This document shows positions 26,616 to 36,209 of a stretch of 64,000 nt of DNA, piece after piece. The notes below the pieces were generated by a model. The model ran no database searches and was not told the DNA's origin. It was given only the letters and a program-made list of their open reading frames with translations. Position numbers and translations under genes: made by a program. Origin of the DNA: Deinococcus aquatilis DSM 23025 (GTDB lineage Bacteria; Deinococcota; Deinococci; Deinococcales; Deinococcaceae); NCBI RefSeq assembly GCF_000378445.1, contig NZ_KB899707.1:47665-111664 (forward strand), given 5' to 3'. The first letter of the stretch is position 1. The number at the start of each line of letters is the position of its first letter.

Positions 26616-27902
26616 CTACTGTGCCGATTTCTGGGCCGCCAACACCTTGAATCCACCTTCGCGCAGAAGTTCGCGTACCGGGCCGACTTCTTGCATGGTG
26701 GTTTCGTAGGGCAGGGGATCATTGGCAACCAGATACAGCGTACCCCCCGGTACGAGGCGGCGCACTGCCGTCTGGATGAATTCGCGAGCCACGTCCAGCA
26801 CCACGCCGCGTCCCACATGAAAGGGCGGATTGGTGAGGATCAGGTCGAAGGTACGTTCCTCCAAACCCGCGTCCACGTCGGAATGAATACATTCGCCGCT
26901 CAGGGCATTGGCCTGCAGGGTGGCCTCTGCACTCCGCACGCTGGAGAGGTCGCCGTCTACCAGGGTCACTGCCGCGCCGTGTCTGGCTGCCCACGCACCA
27001 ATGATGCCAGTGCCGCAGCCCAGATCCAGAACGCGTTTGCCCGCAAGATTCAGGGTTCCGGCCTCCACCATCGCCGCCAGGTATTCCAGAAACAGCGTGG
27101 TGGCCTTGTCCAGCCGTCCGGCGCTGAAGACTCCGGGCAGGCCGACCACCTGAACGCCGTAAGCCTCGTAGGTTTCAGGCTCGGGCAGGGGCGGCGTCTG
27201 GCCGGGTCGCCGGATCAGCTTGGCAACGCGCATGCCACCGTCGCGGCCAATGGTTTCGCCTGTGCCGAAGGCTGCGCCCGCCGCCCGCACATAGCGGTCA
27301 AAACCTTTATCGCGGTCTCCGGCGATGTACAGGGTGCCGCCCGGAGGAGTGCAGGCATGTGCCCAGGCCACCTGCGCGGTGGCATAAGCCGTGCCCCGGT
27401 CTCCAGCCAGCACCAGCGCCACCGTATGCGCCCGCGTGGGCCACTCAGTGCTCAGATTGTCGCCCGGACAGGCCGCCCGCGCTTCCAGACCAGCCGCTTT
27501 CAGGGCAGCTAAGGCTGCTGCCGAACCTTCCACGGCCCGCAGGGTCACGCCCGGCAGCGATCCGGTCAGGCCGCCCATTGCAGTCAGGTCGAGAACCTCG
27601 CCGCGTACCTTTTCACGGCGCATGGTCTGCACCATCAATGCCTGGGCCGCGTCTACCTCCGGGTAACCGCGTACGCCGGGCTTGGTCATGGCCTCCAGCC
27701 CCTCCAGGCGCGGGGCGAGAGCGGCGGGGCGAACATCGAAGTAGCTGTACCGTTGAACGGCGTTGGCAGGGGTCGCCGGAGCAGATGATCCAGCCCTCGC
27801 TGCTCTGGCAGGTCTGCCCTGAGGTGATGCGCCTTGTGCTGTTTTGCTCTGAGCTGGCCCGCTCCGCGTTACCCTGATTTTCTGTTTGCGTGTGCCGGTC
27901 AT
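26616..27902 (-). CDS. RsmC/RlmG-like class I methyltransferase
   Basis: A 428-residue SAM-dependent methyltransferase with the two-domain build of RsmC (16S rRNA m2G1207). An inactive N-terminal methyltransferase-like half spans about 40-235. A catalytic half from about 270 holds KRVLDLGCGTGIIGAWAARHGA (SAM loop), VTLVDGDLSSVRSAEATLQAN and FDLILTNPPFHVGRG, where NPPF is the target-amine motif for N2 of guanine. The start is put at ATG 27902 in front of MTGTRKQKIRV, with GGGGA about 4 nt upstream; codons further up lack support. RsmC versus RlmG cannot be decided here. Confidence 0.87.
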   Translation of the reverse strand: MTGTRKQKIRVTRSGPAQSKTAQGASPQGRPARAARAGSSAPATPANAVQRYSYFDVRPAALAPRLEGLEAMTKPGVRGYPEVDAAQALMVQTMRREKVRGEVLDLTAMGGLTGSLPGVTLRAVEGSAAALAALKAAGLEARAACPGDNLSTEWPTRAHTVALVLAGDRGTAYATAQVAWAHACTPPGGTLYIAGDRDKGFDRYVRAAGAAFGTGETIGRDGGMRVAKLIRRPGQTPPLPEPETYEAYGVQVVGLPGVFSAGRLDKATTLFLEYLAAMVEAGTLNLAGKRVLDLGCGTGIIGAWAARHGAAVTLVDGDLSSVRSAEATLQANALSGECIHSDVDAGLEERTFDLILTNPPFHVGRGVVLDVAREFIQTAVRRLVPGGTLYLVANDPLPYETTMQEVGPVRELLREGGFKVLAAQKSAQ

Positions 27903-28130
27903 GCGTCCCCGTTTATCACATGCCGCCTGCCAGCGCTTCAATCTGCGCCCGTTGCACTCGCTCCGGTCTATGTCTAGGCAGCTTCTACACCCGCCTTTGA
28001 TGTGTGAAGGCTACGTTACGCCAACGCCCACTCTTTGCCCATCTCTACTGTTTAGGCTAATCGTGTACCACAACCTATAAACCGACCGGGTGAAGTCGGT
28101 TCATCCGCCCGCCAGTACCGCAGAACGACA

Positions 28131-28152
28131 AGCGCCGCTGGCGGAGCTTTTT
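28131..28152 (+). terminator. Terminator-like hairpin in front of rnhB
   Basis: AGC-G-CCGC pairs with GCGG-A-GCT around a 2-nt turn and is followed by TTTTT. The outer AGCGCC can also pair with GGCGCT at 28155-28160. With no gene before it, it may end a small RNA that starts in the 28000-28080 area. Confidence 0.4.
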
Positions 28153-28189
28153 GTGGCGCTCAGGGCATGGCGGCAGCAGTGGGGTGCGC

Positions 28190-28195
28190 TAACTT
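28190..28195 (+). promoter_or_regulatory. -10 hexamer TAACTT, leaderless promoter of rnhB
   Basis: TAACTT is followed by 6 nt and GTG at 28202. It selects this GTG over the TTG at 28199. Confidence 0.5.
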
Positions 28196-28201
28196 GGGTT
28201 G

Positions 28202-28894
28202 GTGTCTTCTCCTGTACCGTCCGTGACTCCCGATTGGGCCTTTGAGCGAGAGCATTGGCGGCGCGGCGCCTTCCGGGTGGCGGGGGTAGACGAGGCTGGA
28301 CGCGGGGCATGGGCAGGACCGGTCACCGTGGCCGCCGTGATCCTGCCCGGTCTGGCCATGGAATATCCCTTCAGAGACAGCAAGCAACTGACGGCGGCAC
28401 AGCGGGAGCGGTACGCGGCACAGGTACGCGAAGTGGCCTTGACGTGGGCGGTAGAGCACGCGTGGCCCGACGAAATAGACCGGCTGAACATCCTGGGGGC
28501 CACCCACGCCGCCGCCGCACGCGCCCTCGCCCGCCTGACTCCGGCTCCGCAGGCCCTGATCACCGATTACCTGAAACTCCGTACTCCCCTGCCCCTGACT
28601 GCCCCGGCACGGGCCGACGCCCTGAGCTACACCGTGGCCGCCGCCAGCCTGCTGGCCAAAACCGAGCGTGACCGCGTGATGCTGGAACTGGACGCCGAGT
28701 ATCCGGGGTACGGATTTGCGGCCCACAAGGGCTACGGCGCTCCTGCCCACCGCGCCGCGCTGGAGCAGTTGGGCGTGTCGCCGCAACACCGCCGAACCTT
28801 CGCCCCTATCGCCCGTTTGCTGGCACAGACAGAGGCGGACAGCCTGTTTGCAGACATTCCGGGCAACCCCACCAATGATCTTGGGAAAAGCTGA
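28202..28894 (+). CDS. rnhB: Ribonuclease HII
   Basis: Cleaves the RNA strand of RNA/DNA hybrids and removes single ribonucleotides from DNA. About 230 residues. The catalytic block is VAGVDEAGRGAWAGPVTVAA near residue 28, with the Asp and Glu that bind metal. Others are DSKQLTAAQRERYAA, the conserved LLAKTERDRVMLELDAEYPGYG, and FAAHKGYGAPAHRAALEQLG near 175, including the GYGxxxH motif. The start is GTG 28202, supported by the leaderless -10. No operon partner is evident; the following gene is 142 bp away with its own ribosome site. Confidence 0.95.
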   Translation: MSSPVPSVTPDWAFEREHWRRGAFRVAGVDEAGRGAWAGPVTVAAVILPGLAMEYPFRDSKQLTAAQRERYAAQVREVALTWAVEHAWPDEIDRLNILGATHAAAARALARLTPAPQALITDYLKLRTPLPLTAPARADALSYTVAAASLLAKTERDRVMLELDAEYPGYGFAAHKGYGAPAHRAALEQLGVSPQHRRTFAPIARLLAQTEADSLFADIPGNPTNDLGKS

Positions 28895-29035
28895 AGGAAA
28901 CGGGACCACGGAGACTCCGTAGGCATTCCCGCAGAACCCAAGAGAGAGGGGGATCACATTGGCGTTGATTCAGGCAGGGACGGCCACGCACCGGGCGGGC
29001 AGTTCAGGCCGCAACCCACTCGCCAGGAGACCATC

Positions 29036-29266
29036 ATGGACAACCGCAGTATTTCCAATCTGCTCACCATCGCCGGATTTGCTTCCATTCTGGGTTCTAT
29101 CGCCATCTGGGCCGCGCAGGGCGGGCAGGACAAGGACGCCGAAACCCGCGCCCACGGCGAACGCTTCGGCATCTTCGTGGGCCTCTGGGCACCCACCTTC
29201 TTTATTCTGGCCAACCGCTACAACCGCGCCGCACTGGAAGACGGTCGCAAGATTTTTGAGAATTGA
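29036..29266 (+). CDS. Small membrane protein, two hydrophobic helices
   Basis: A 76-residue protein. A helix covers about residues 8-26 (LLTIAGFASILGSIAIWAA) and another about 45-59 (FGIFVGLWAPTFFILA). The loop between is charged (GGQDKDAETRAHGERF). Not recognised as a named family, but its well-formed ribosome site (AGGAGA 5 nt before ATG) and composition argue for a real gene. It ends just before a strong terminator. Localisation to the cytoplasmic membrane is predicted from the helices only. Confidence 0.75.
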   Translation: MDNRSISNLLTIAGFASILGSIAIWAAQGGQDKDAETRAHGERFGIFVGLWAPTFFILANRYNRAALEDGRKIFEN

Positions 29267-29296
29267 GACTGGCCCAACCCCCAGTCTGACCTGAAG

Positions 29297-29347
29297 CACG
29301 TTGCAATGGAGACAAGGCTGACTGCCTATCCATTGCAACGTGTTTTT
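29297..29347. terminator. Bidirectional intrinsic terminator
   Basis: A perfect 14-bp stem, CACGTTGCAATGGA (29297-29310) with TCCATTGCAACGTG (29329-29342), encloses an 18-nt loop and is followed by TTTTT. It lies between convergent genes ending at 29266 (plus) and 29412 (minus). Confidence 0.88.
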
Positions 29348-29411
29348 GTTGCTCGCTCAGCCGAAGCACCTGGCATCAGAGTCCCGATATTCCGTTTGTT
29401 GCCCTCTGCTA

Positions 29412-30146
29412 TCAACGTGTGACTGGCAGGTAACGCCAATTCACATCGGTCAGGGGCTGCGAACTGGCAACTGTGACAATCGGGGCAGCAAGTTCAGGTT
29501 GCCCGGTTCTGATTTCCAGCGTGTTCCAGCCGCGTTTGAGGTCGTAATTGACCTGTACGGTGCCGCCCAACGTGCTGCCGTCGTTGCGGGCAAAGGTACA
29601 GTTGAGGATTCCGGTCAGACGCACGTCGCGGTCGGCGTAGGCATGGGTGCGCGTGGTGATCAGAATGTCCTGCGAGGTCACGCGGTTGCTGATGGCGGCG
29701 CTGGCGGGCAGCAGTTGACCCATGACTGGCCCGCCCACACCATCGGCGCTGAAGGTGCCACCGCTGAGCACCAGAACGCGGGCATTTGGGGTGCTGGACA
29801 CCGGCTCGCCGCTGCATCCCACGCCGCGAATCTGGTCGGGCAGAACGCGGGGCACGGTGGGGAGGGTTTCCAGATTGCTCCGGCTGGGGAGGCTCGGCGC
29901 AGCGGGCAAACCAAGTCGGTAGGTGCCGTCGGCGGCCACTGTCGCCGTTGCCACGGCCCTCGCCTGTCCGTCCACGTCTGCCATGAATACGGCAGTTCCT
30001 GCAATGGGCGGAAACACGATGACGCCTCCCACACTGACCCCGGCCACGTTCTCCACACTTGCAGAGCCGCAGGCGCTCAGCAGAGCCGCACACGCCAGGG
30101 CGGGCAGCAGGCGACGGGCAAACAGGGCAACGGGAGGGCGCGTCAT
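29412..30146 (-). CDS. Exported lipoprotein of unknown function
   Basis: A 244-residue lipoprotein. The signal RRLLPALACAALLSAC ends in a clear lipobox with Cys at about residue 25. The mature part is beta-rich: GVSVGGVIVFPPIAGTAVFMA, then AVATATVAADGTYRLGLPA, which reads like a carboxypeptidase-type or transthyretin-like beta sandwich. I do not recognise the rest (LTGILNCTFARND, VQVNYDLKRGWNTLEI). The start is ATG 30146, the one that puts the signal at the N-terminus; the longer frame to 30209 adds unsuitable residues. No neighbours suggest a role. Confidence 0.72.
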   Translation of the reverse strand: MTRPPVALFARRLLPALACAALLSACGSASVENVAGVSVGGVIVFPPIAGTAVFMADVDGQARAVATATVAADGTYRLGLPAAPSLPSRSNLETLPTVPRVLPDQIRGVGCSGEPVSSTPNARVLVLSGGTFSADGVGGPVMGQLLPASAAISNRVTSQDILITTRTHAYADRDVRLTGILNCTFARNDGSTLGGTVQVNYDLKRGWNTLEIRTGQPELAAPIVTVASSQPLTDVNWRYLPVTR

Positions 30147-30301
30147 AAGTCTGACAAGAATCTTAACGGGTTCCCAGGTTAAGAAATCCACTTTCGAGTG
30201 GCTCAACACACAGACTCCCCCCCATTAGATAAAGCCAGATGAAAAATAAAGGCAGGTGAAGCCGGGCCAGGAAGTGAACCAGAAGACAGCTCCGGCGTCC
30301 T

Positions 30302-30307
30302 TAAACT
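30302..30307 (+). promoter_or_regulatory. -10 hexamer TAAACT upstream of the MOSC gene
   Basis: TAAACT is followed by 8 nt and ATG at 30316, giving a leader of at most 1-2 nt. Confidence 0.4.
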
Positions 30308-30315
30308 GGATCGCA

Positions 30316-30876
30316 ATGAATCTCACTCCTTCTGTCCCGGCCAGGGTCGCTTCGGTGGCCGCCAGTTCCACACATAGCTTCAGCAAGCAGCCTTTATCTG
30401 CCGTGCGCCTGCTGGCCGGACTGGGCGTGCAGGGCGACACCCACGCAGGTCACACCGTTCAGCACCGCTCCCGCGTGGCCGCCGATCCCACGCAGCCCAA
30501 CCTGCGCCAGGTGCACCTGATTCACGCCGAATTGTTGGACGAACTGAACGCAGCAGGCTTCGGCCTTCATCCCGGCGATCTGGGCGAGAATCTGCTGACA
30601 CGGGGCGTAGACCTCCTGGGGCTGGCGGTGGGTACACGGCTGCATGTGGGCGCGGAGGCCGTGATCGAGGTGACGGGCCTGCGAAATCCGTGCAGCCAGA
30701 TCGAAGCTTTTCGGCCCGGATTGTTGGCCGCCGTACTGGGGCGTGACGAAGCCGGAAACCTGATCAGGAAGGCCGGAATCATGGGCGTGGTGGCCGTGGG
30801 CGGCGAGGTCAAGCGGGGCGATTCGGTTCAGATCGAGTGGCCGCCGCTGCCTCATAAGGCGCTGGAACGGGTCTGA
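30316..30876 (+). CDS. MOSC-domain protein
   Basis: A 186-residue MOSC protein. These bind the molybdenum cofactor or process sulfur for it, as in the YiiM group. Motifs are LLAGLGVQGDTHAG near residue 38, GDLGENLLTRGVDLL near 97, VTGLRNPCSQIEAF near 125 (Cys probably ligates the metal) and NLIRKAGIMGVVAVGG near 155. The frame could open 60 nt earlier, but residues before ATG 30316 are not homologous and a TAAACT hexamer lies 8 nt in front of it. Usually a detoxifying N-hydroxylated-base reductase partner; not shown here. Confidence 0.88.
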   Translation: MNLTPSVPARVASVAASSTHSFSKQPLSAVRLLAGLGVQGDTHAGHTVQHRSRVAADPTQPNLRQVHLIHAELLDELNAAGFGLHPGDLGENLLTRGVDLLGLAVGTRLHVGAEAVIEVTGLRNPCSQIEAFRPGLLAAVLGRDEAGNLIRKAGIMGVVAVGGEVKRGDSVQIEWPPLPHKALERV

Positions 30877-30880
30877 ATTT

Positions 30881-30915
30881 GTGAGTGGTCAGTGGTGAGT
30901 AGTGAATGGTCAGTG
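30881..30915. repeat. TGAGTGGT-type repeat, single arm
   Basis: The word GTGAGTGGTCAGTGGTGAG with its continuation is nearly the same as both arms of the inverted repeat at 50521-50630. Only one arm is present here, in the gap between the MOSC gene and typA. Confidence 0.5.
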
Positions 30916-31072
30916 TTAGGTGGGAAAGGCGTAGTGGACGCAAGAGTTGGTTTCCCAACTGCTCTAAAAATCCAAAACCGCTGAGCCACAGATCAGCCGC
31001 AGATCAATCGCGCCAGATCCATCAAGTAAAGGCTGTGTTGGCCCGCGTCCTATTCCTTTTGCCGCTCCCCGC

Positions 31073-31078
31073 TACACT
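31073..31078 (+). promoter_or_regulatory. -10 hexamer TACACT, leaderless promoter of typA
   Basis: TACACT is followed by 6 nt and GTG at 31085, indicating that a GTG is read as a leaderless start. Confidence 0.6.
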
Positions 31079-31084
31079 GCGTGG

Positions 31085-32890
<1,806 letters not shown>

Positions 32891-32998
32891 GCACAGCCAA
32901 TAAACCCAGCCAGATAGCGGATTGCCGTTCCCACGTCGGGGGCGGCATTCTGGCTGCTGGGCCATAAAACTTGAGCGTGCCCAAAGGGAGAACTTCAA

Positions 32999-34066
32999 AT
33001 GGCGCAGCGGCAAGTGATCAAGGCACAGGCACAGCTTTTTCCCCATCCGAACGCGGAACGGCTGGCGCTGTGCAAGGTAGGAACTTTTCAGTTGGTGGTG
33101 CAAAAAGGCCAGTTTCAGGACGGCGACCTCATCGTGGTTGCGCCGGAGCGGGCGCTGTTGCCGCCGCAATTCGCGGGCCTGTACACCAACGCCGAAACGG
33201 GCGTGTCCTATCTGCACGGCCCGGACGCCAACCGCGTGGTCAGCATGCGGCTGCGGGGCGAGCGTTCTCAGGGCGTGATCCTGCCGCGAGAAGTGCTGGA
33301 AGCGCTGGGACTGGCCGACCTGCCGCTGGGAGAAGACCTGTCGGAGCGGCTGGGCATCACGTTTTATGAGCCGCCTGTGCCCATTTCTATGGCAGGCGAC
33401 GTGGAGAACATGAGCGGCGTGATGGGCGGCGGCTACAGGCACCATGACGTAGAACAGTTCGGCATCTATGAGCGTGAATTTGTGCCCGGTGAAGCGGTGG
33501 TCGTGACCGAAAAACTGCACGGCTCTCAGGGCATCTATTACCGTGGGGCGGGCGGGCAATGGGTCGTGACCAGCAAAGGCCTGTCCCAGCAGGCGCTGGG
33601 GCTGAAGGAAAATGCCGGAAACGTGTACTGGCAGGCCGCCCACGCTACCGGGCTGTTTGAAGCTGTCGCCGCCGCATACCCGCATGGCCCAGAGGTGCAG
33701 CCCAAAGAGGTACAGGTCTTTACCGAAGTGCTGCCCGTGCAAAAAGGCTACAGCTACGGCCAGAGCGGGCCAACCTTGCGGGTCTTCCGGGTCGTGCTGG
33801 ACGGCAGGGAGCAGCCCTTTGCGGACTGGGAAGGCTGGTTCAGGGAATGGGCCGTGCCGCTGATTTATGCTGGCCCCTTCGACGCCGCCCTGATCCGTAC
33901 CTTCAAGGATGGGCCGGAAACCGTGTCAGGGCGCGGGTTGCATACCCGTGAAGGCGTGGTGGTGGCCCCCGCAACGGCCCGCAAAGCTGCTGACCAGACG
34001 CCGTTGCGGGTCAAACTGATCAGCGACGCCTACGCCAAGAAAGAAACTGGTGACGAATTGAGCTAG
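32999..34066 (+). CDS. RNA ligase of the DraRnl (Rnl5) type
   Basis: A 355-residue ATP-dependent RNA ligase similar to D. radiodurans DRB0094. That enzyme seals nicked RNA, preferring a 3'-OH RNA/5'-phosphate nick with RNA at the 3' side. The N-terminal 120 residues form an OB-type module (DGDLIVVAPERALLPPQFA). The nucleotidyltransferase domain has VVVTEKLHGSQGIYYRG, where Lys172 in motif I (KxHG) forms the enzyme-AMP. Downstream are the family blocks VFTEVLPVQKGYSYGQ, EGVVVAPA and LRVKLISDAY (last lysine motif). The start has AGGGAGA 7 nt upstream. The next gene is a sensor kinase, so the phosphatase-kinase partner seen in D. radiodurans is missing here. Confidence 0.93.
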   Translation: MAQRQVIKAQAQLFPHPNAERLALCKVGTFQLVVQKGQFQDGDLIVVAPERALLPPQFAGLYTNAETGVSYLHGPDANRVVSMRLRGERSQGVILPREVLEALGLADLPLGEDLSERLGITFYEPPVPISMAGDVENMSGVMGGGYRHHDVEQFGIYEREFVPGEAVVVTEKLHGSQGIYYRGAGGQWVVTSKGLSQQALGLKENAGNVYWQAAHATGLFEAVAAAYPHGPEVQPKEVQVFTEVLPVQKGYSYGQSGPTLRVFRVVLDGREQPFADWEGWFREWAVPLIYAGPFDAALIRTFKDGPETVSGRGLHTREGVVVAPATARKAADQTPLRVKLISDAYAKKETGDELS

Positions 34067-34327
34067 ATGAAGACTGAGTCAGAAAGAAATGCGTACCCGC
34101 CTCAATCCTGAATAAAGGCTGTGAAACAGCGGGTAAAGGGCATCAGCCTTGGCCCTCCGTCTGGTGCGTCGGCACTGTTCTTACAAGCAGCCTAAGAGTG
34201 AAAAAAGCCCTTCTGAACGGCAGTCTTCTGTAACCCATCGGCCCACCCATCGGGGGCGGGGTCTGGGGGGCTTGACACCTGAGAAGTCAGCAGCTAGGTC
34301 GTGACGGTTCTGTCAGACCCCGGCGGC

Positions 34328-34333
34328 TAAGCT
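34328..34333 (+). promoter_or_regulatory. -10 hexamer TAAGCT, leaderless promoter of the sensor kinase
   Basis: TAAGCT is followed by 6 nt and ATG at 34340. Confidence 0.55.
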
Positions 34334-34339
34334 GCATTT

Positions 34340-35500
34340 ATGAGCACACGTGATGCCAGCATGAGGACTGTCCCCCACGGGACGGCGACTCGGCTGGTGT
34401 CCGGAACTTCGGCTCAGAGGCGGCGGGCCACCCTGCGCGGGCAATTCACGCTGGTTATTTTTTTGCTGGCCTTCCTGCCCAACCTCGTTCTGACCTTCAC
34501 GGCGCAGCCCAATGTCCCCACGCTGACGCTGGTGGCGTGGATGCTCCTGGTGGGTTTCCTGTGTGCCCTCACAGGCTACGTCCTCAGCGGCGCTCTGCTG
34601 CGGCCCCTGAGCCGCCTGGAGGCGGAAGTGCAGCGCGGCGACTTTGCCCAAGCACATGCCGACGACCCCGCCGAAATTCGTGCCCTGCGCGGTGCATTTA
34701 CCACCCTCATCGACCGCCTCGGCACCGAGCAGGGCCGCCGCAGCGCCTTTATGGCGACGCTGGTCCACGACCTGAAAACGCCACTGATCGCCACTGGGCA
34801 CCTGACCTACGCCCTGACCACCTACCCGCTGCCCGAACCCGAGCGCCGCGAAATAGGCGTGCAGATTCAGGCCGAAACCGCCCGCCTGCTGGCGCTGGTG
34901 CAGCAGATGGCCGATGCCCACCGCTTCGAGCGTGAAGACGTGCAGGTACAGGCCACCCAGACCGATCTGCGCGCCCTGCTGGATGGTGTGGCCCGCCGCG
35001 TGGCTCCCCAGGCCGAAGCACGCGGCCTGAGCCTCGGCGTCAGCGGCAGTGGATCGGCCCCCGTAGACGCCCCCGTGATGGAGCGGGCCATTGCCAACCT
35101 CACCGAAAACGCTGTGCGGTATGCACAGACAGAGGTGCAGTTGTCGGTGACGCCGCAGGGCATCAGTGTGCGGGACGATGGCCCCGGCCTCAGCGGTGAT
35201 CTGGCCGACCTCGCGCAACCTTTCAATGCTCAGCCTGCGCTGATCGCGGGCCAGCACTACACCGCCGGAACTGCCGGACTGGGCCTGTTTATCGTGCGGC
35301 GCATCGCCGAGGCGCACGGCGGGCAACTGCTGTACGAACGCCACCCTCCAAACCTGCTGAATCAACCTGACCCACATCCACCGCCATCGGTACACGACCC
35401 CACCCCAAGTCCTTGCCCACCTGCGCCACACATCGTTTCAGACGCATCCCCTCCCTCCTACTCCCTGTTTACCCTGACCCTTCCGGAGGTCACCCCATGA
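34340..35500 (+). CDS. Sensor histidine kinase with a Pro-rich insertion near its end
   Basis: A 386-residue two-component sensor. Two membrane helices (about 37-52 and 60-82) bound a very short loop. They are followed by HAMP-like residues and HisKA with the phospho-acceptor in MATLVHDLKTPLIATGHL near residue 142. HATPase motifs are NLTENAVRYA (N box), VRDDGPGLSG (G1) and GTAGLGLFIVRRIAEAHGG (G2). Before the last strand (YSLFTLTLP) there is a loop of about 35 residues rich in Pro and His that most kinases lack. The stop overlaps the regulator start by 4 bp. The signal is unknown; with such a short sensor loop it may sense the membrane itself. Confidence 0.92.
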   Translation: MSTRDASMRTVPHGTATRLVSGTSAQRRRATLRGQFTLVIFLLAFLPNLVLTFTAQPNVPTLTLVAWMLLVGFLCALTGYVLSGALLRPLSRLEAEVQRGDFAQAHADDPAEIRALRGAFTTLIDRLGTEQGRRSAFMATLVHDLKTPLIATGHLTYALTTYPLPEPERREIGVQIQAETARLLALVQQMADAHRFEREDVQVQATQTDLRALLDGVARRVAPQAEARGLSLGVSGSGSAPVDAPVMERAIANLTENAVRYAQTEVQLSVTPQGISVRDDGPGLSGDLADLAQPFNAQPALIAGQHYTAGTAGLGLFIVRRIAEAHGGQLLYERHPPNLLNQPDPHPPPSVHDPTPSPCPPAPHIVSDASPPSYSLFTLTLPEVTP

Positions 35501-36081
35501 GACTAGTTATCGCAGACGACCACCCCTTGTTCCGTATGGGCCTCAAGTACGCGCTGATTCATCAGGGATTCGATGTGGTGGCCGAGGCCGCCGACGGTCT
35601 GGCCGCGCTGGATGCCTGCCGCCTGCACCAGCCCGACGCCGCTCTGCTGGACGTAAAAATGCCCGGCATGACCGGCATCGAGGTCTGCGAGAAGCTGCGC
35701 CTGAGCAACCCCAACGTGGTCAGCGTCCTGATCACCACCTTTTCCGAACCCGCGATCGTGCAGGCCGCCCGCGCCGCTGGAGCACGCGGCTACGTCAGCA
35801 AGGAAACCGATCCCGAAAGCCTTGCCCGCCAGCTGCGCGACATCGTGGCTCACCCCGAAATCGACCGCCTGCCGCATGTGGACGTGCCGCGCCTGACGCC
35901 CCGTGAATCCGAAGTGCTGCCGCTGCTGGCCCAGGGCTACAGCAACAAAGAGATTGCCAAGAATCTGGGGGTCAGCCCCGATACCGTCAAAGACCATCTG
36001 GCCCGCCTGTACGCCAAGCTGGACGCAGGCGACCGCACCGAAGCCGTCAGCCGCGCCCGTTCCATCGGCCTGCTGCACTAA
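35497..36081 (+). CDS. NarL/FixJ-family response regulator
   Basis: A 194-residue DNA-binding regulator. Receiver: VIADDHPLFRMGLKYAL (acidic pair), PDAALLDVKMPGMTGIEV with the phosphorylated Asp near residue 52, ITTFSEP and YVSKETDPESL (Lys). Output: LuxR-type HTH in LTPRESEVLPLLAQGYSNKE followed by IAKNLGVSPDTVKDH. The ATG at 35497 overlaps the kinase stop as ATGA, with GGAGG 7 nt upstream. Its partner kinase is of HisKA type, whereas NarL regulators usually pair with HisKA_3 kinases. Target genes unknown; the downstream small outer-membrane-like gene is a possible target but lies behind a terminator. Confidence 0.95.
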   Translation: MRLVIADDHPLFRMGLKYALIHQGFDVVAEAADGLAALDACRLHQPDAALLDVKMPGMTGIEVCEKLRLSNPNVVSVLITTFSEPAIVQAARAAGARGYVSKETDPESLARQLRDIVAHPEIDRLPHVDVPRLTPRESEVLPLLAQGYSNKEIAKNLGVSPDTVKDHLARLYAKLDAGDRTEAVSRARSIGLLH

Positions 36082-36101
36082 GGATTCAAGACTTCCGGAA
36101 G

Positions 36102-36122
36102 GAGCGCTTCGGCGCTCTTTTT
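36102..36122 (+). terminator. Intrinsic terminator after the two-component pair
   Basis: GAGCGC (36102-36107) and GCGCTC (36112-36117) form a 6-bp stem with a TTCG tetraloop, followed by TTTTT. It ends the kinase/regulator operon. Confidence 0.88.
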
Positions 36123-36209
36123 GTTGCCCTGAACCGCTGGCCTGAGGTGGCAGCACGCATCTCTGCTTGCAAAATCTGTGCAGGCATCCAGAATGAAGAC
36201 GTGATAAAG

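Larger units (their letters stand above)
27903..28201. other. 299-bp divergent intergenic region with two hairpins
   Basis: It lies between the RsmC-like gene (minus) and rnhB (plus). It contains a 7-bp hairpin AACCGAC/GTCGGTT (28080-28101), a terminator-like hairpin (28131-28152) and the rnhB -10. The hairpins have no plus-strand gene in front of them, so a short transcript ending at 28152 is possible. No coding frame is convincing. Confidence 0.5.

Noticed and set aside
28080..28115. Possible tRNA, from GGTTCATCC-like wording after a hairpin
   Set aside because: No acceptor stem, no anticodon arm and wrong spacing for a T arm.
34272..34310. TTGACA with a 17-bp spacer and TAGGTC before the sensor kinase
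   Set aside because: The -35 is perfect but the -10 lacks the final T, and a better leaderless -10 (TAAGCT) lies closer to the start.
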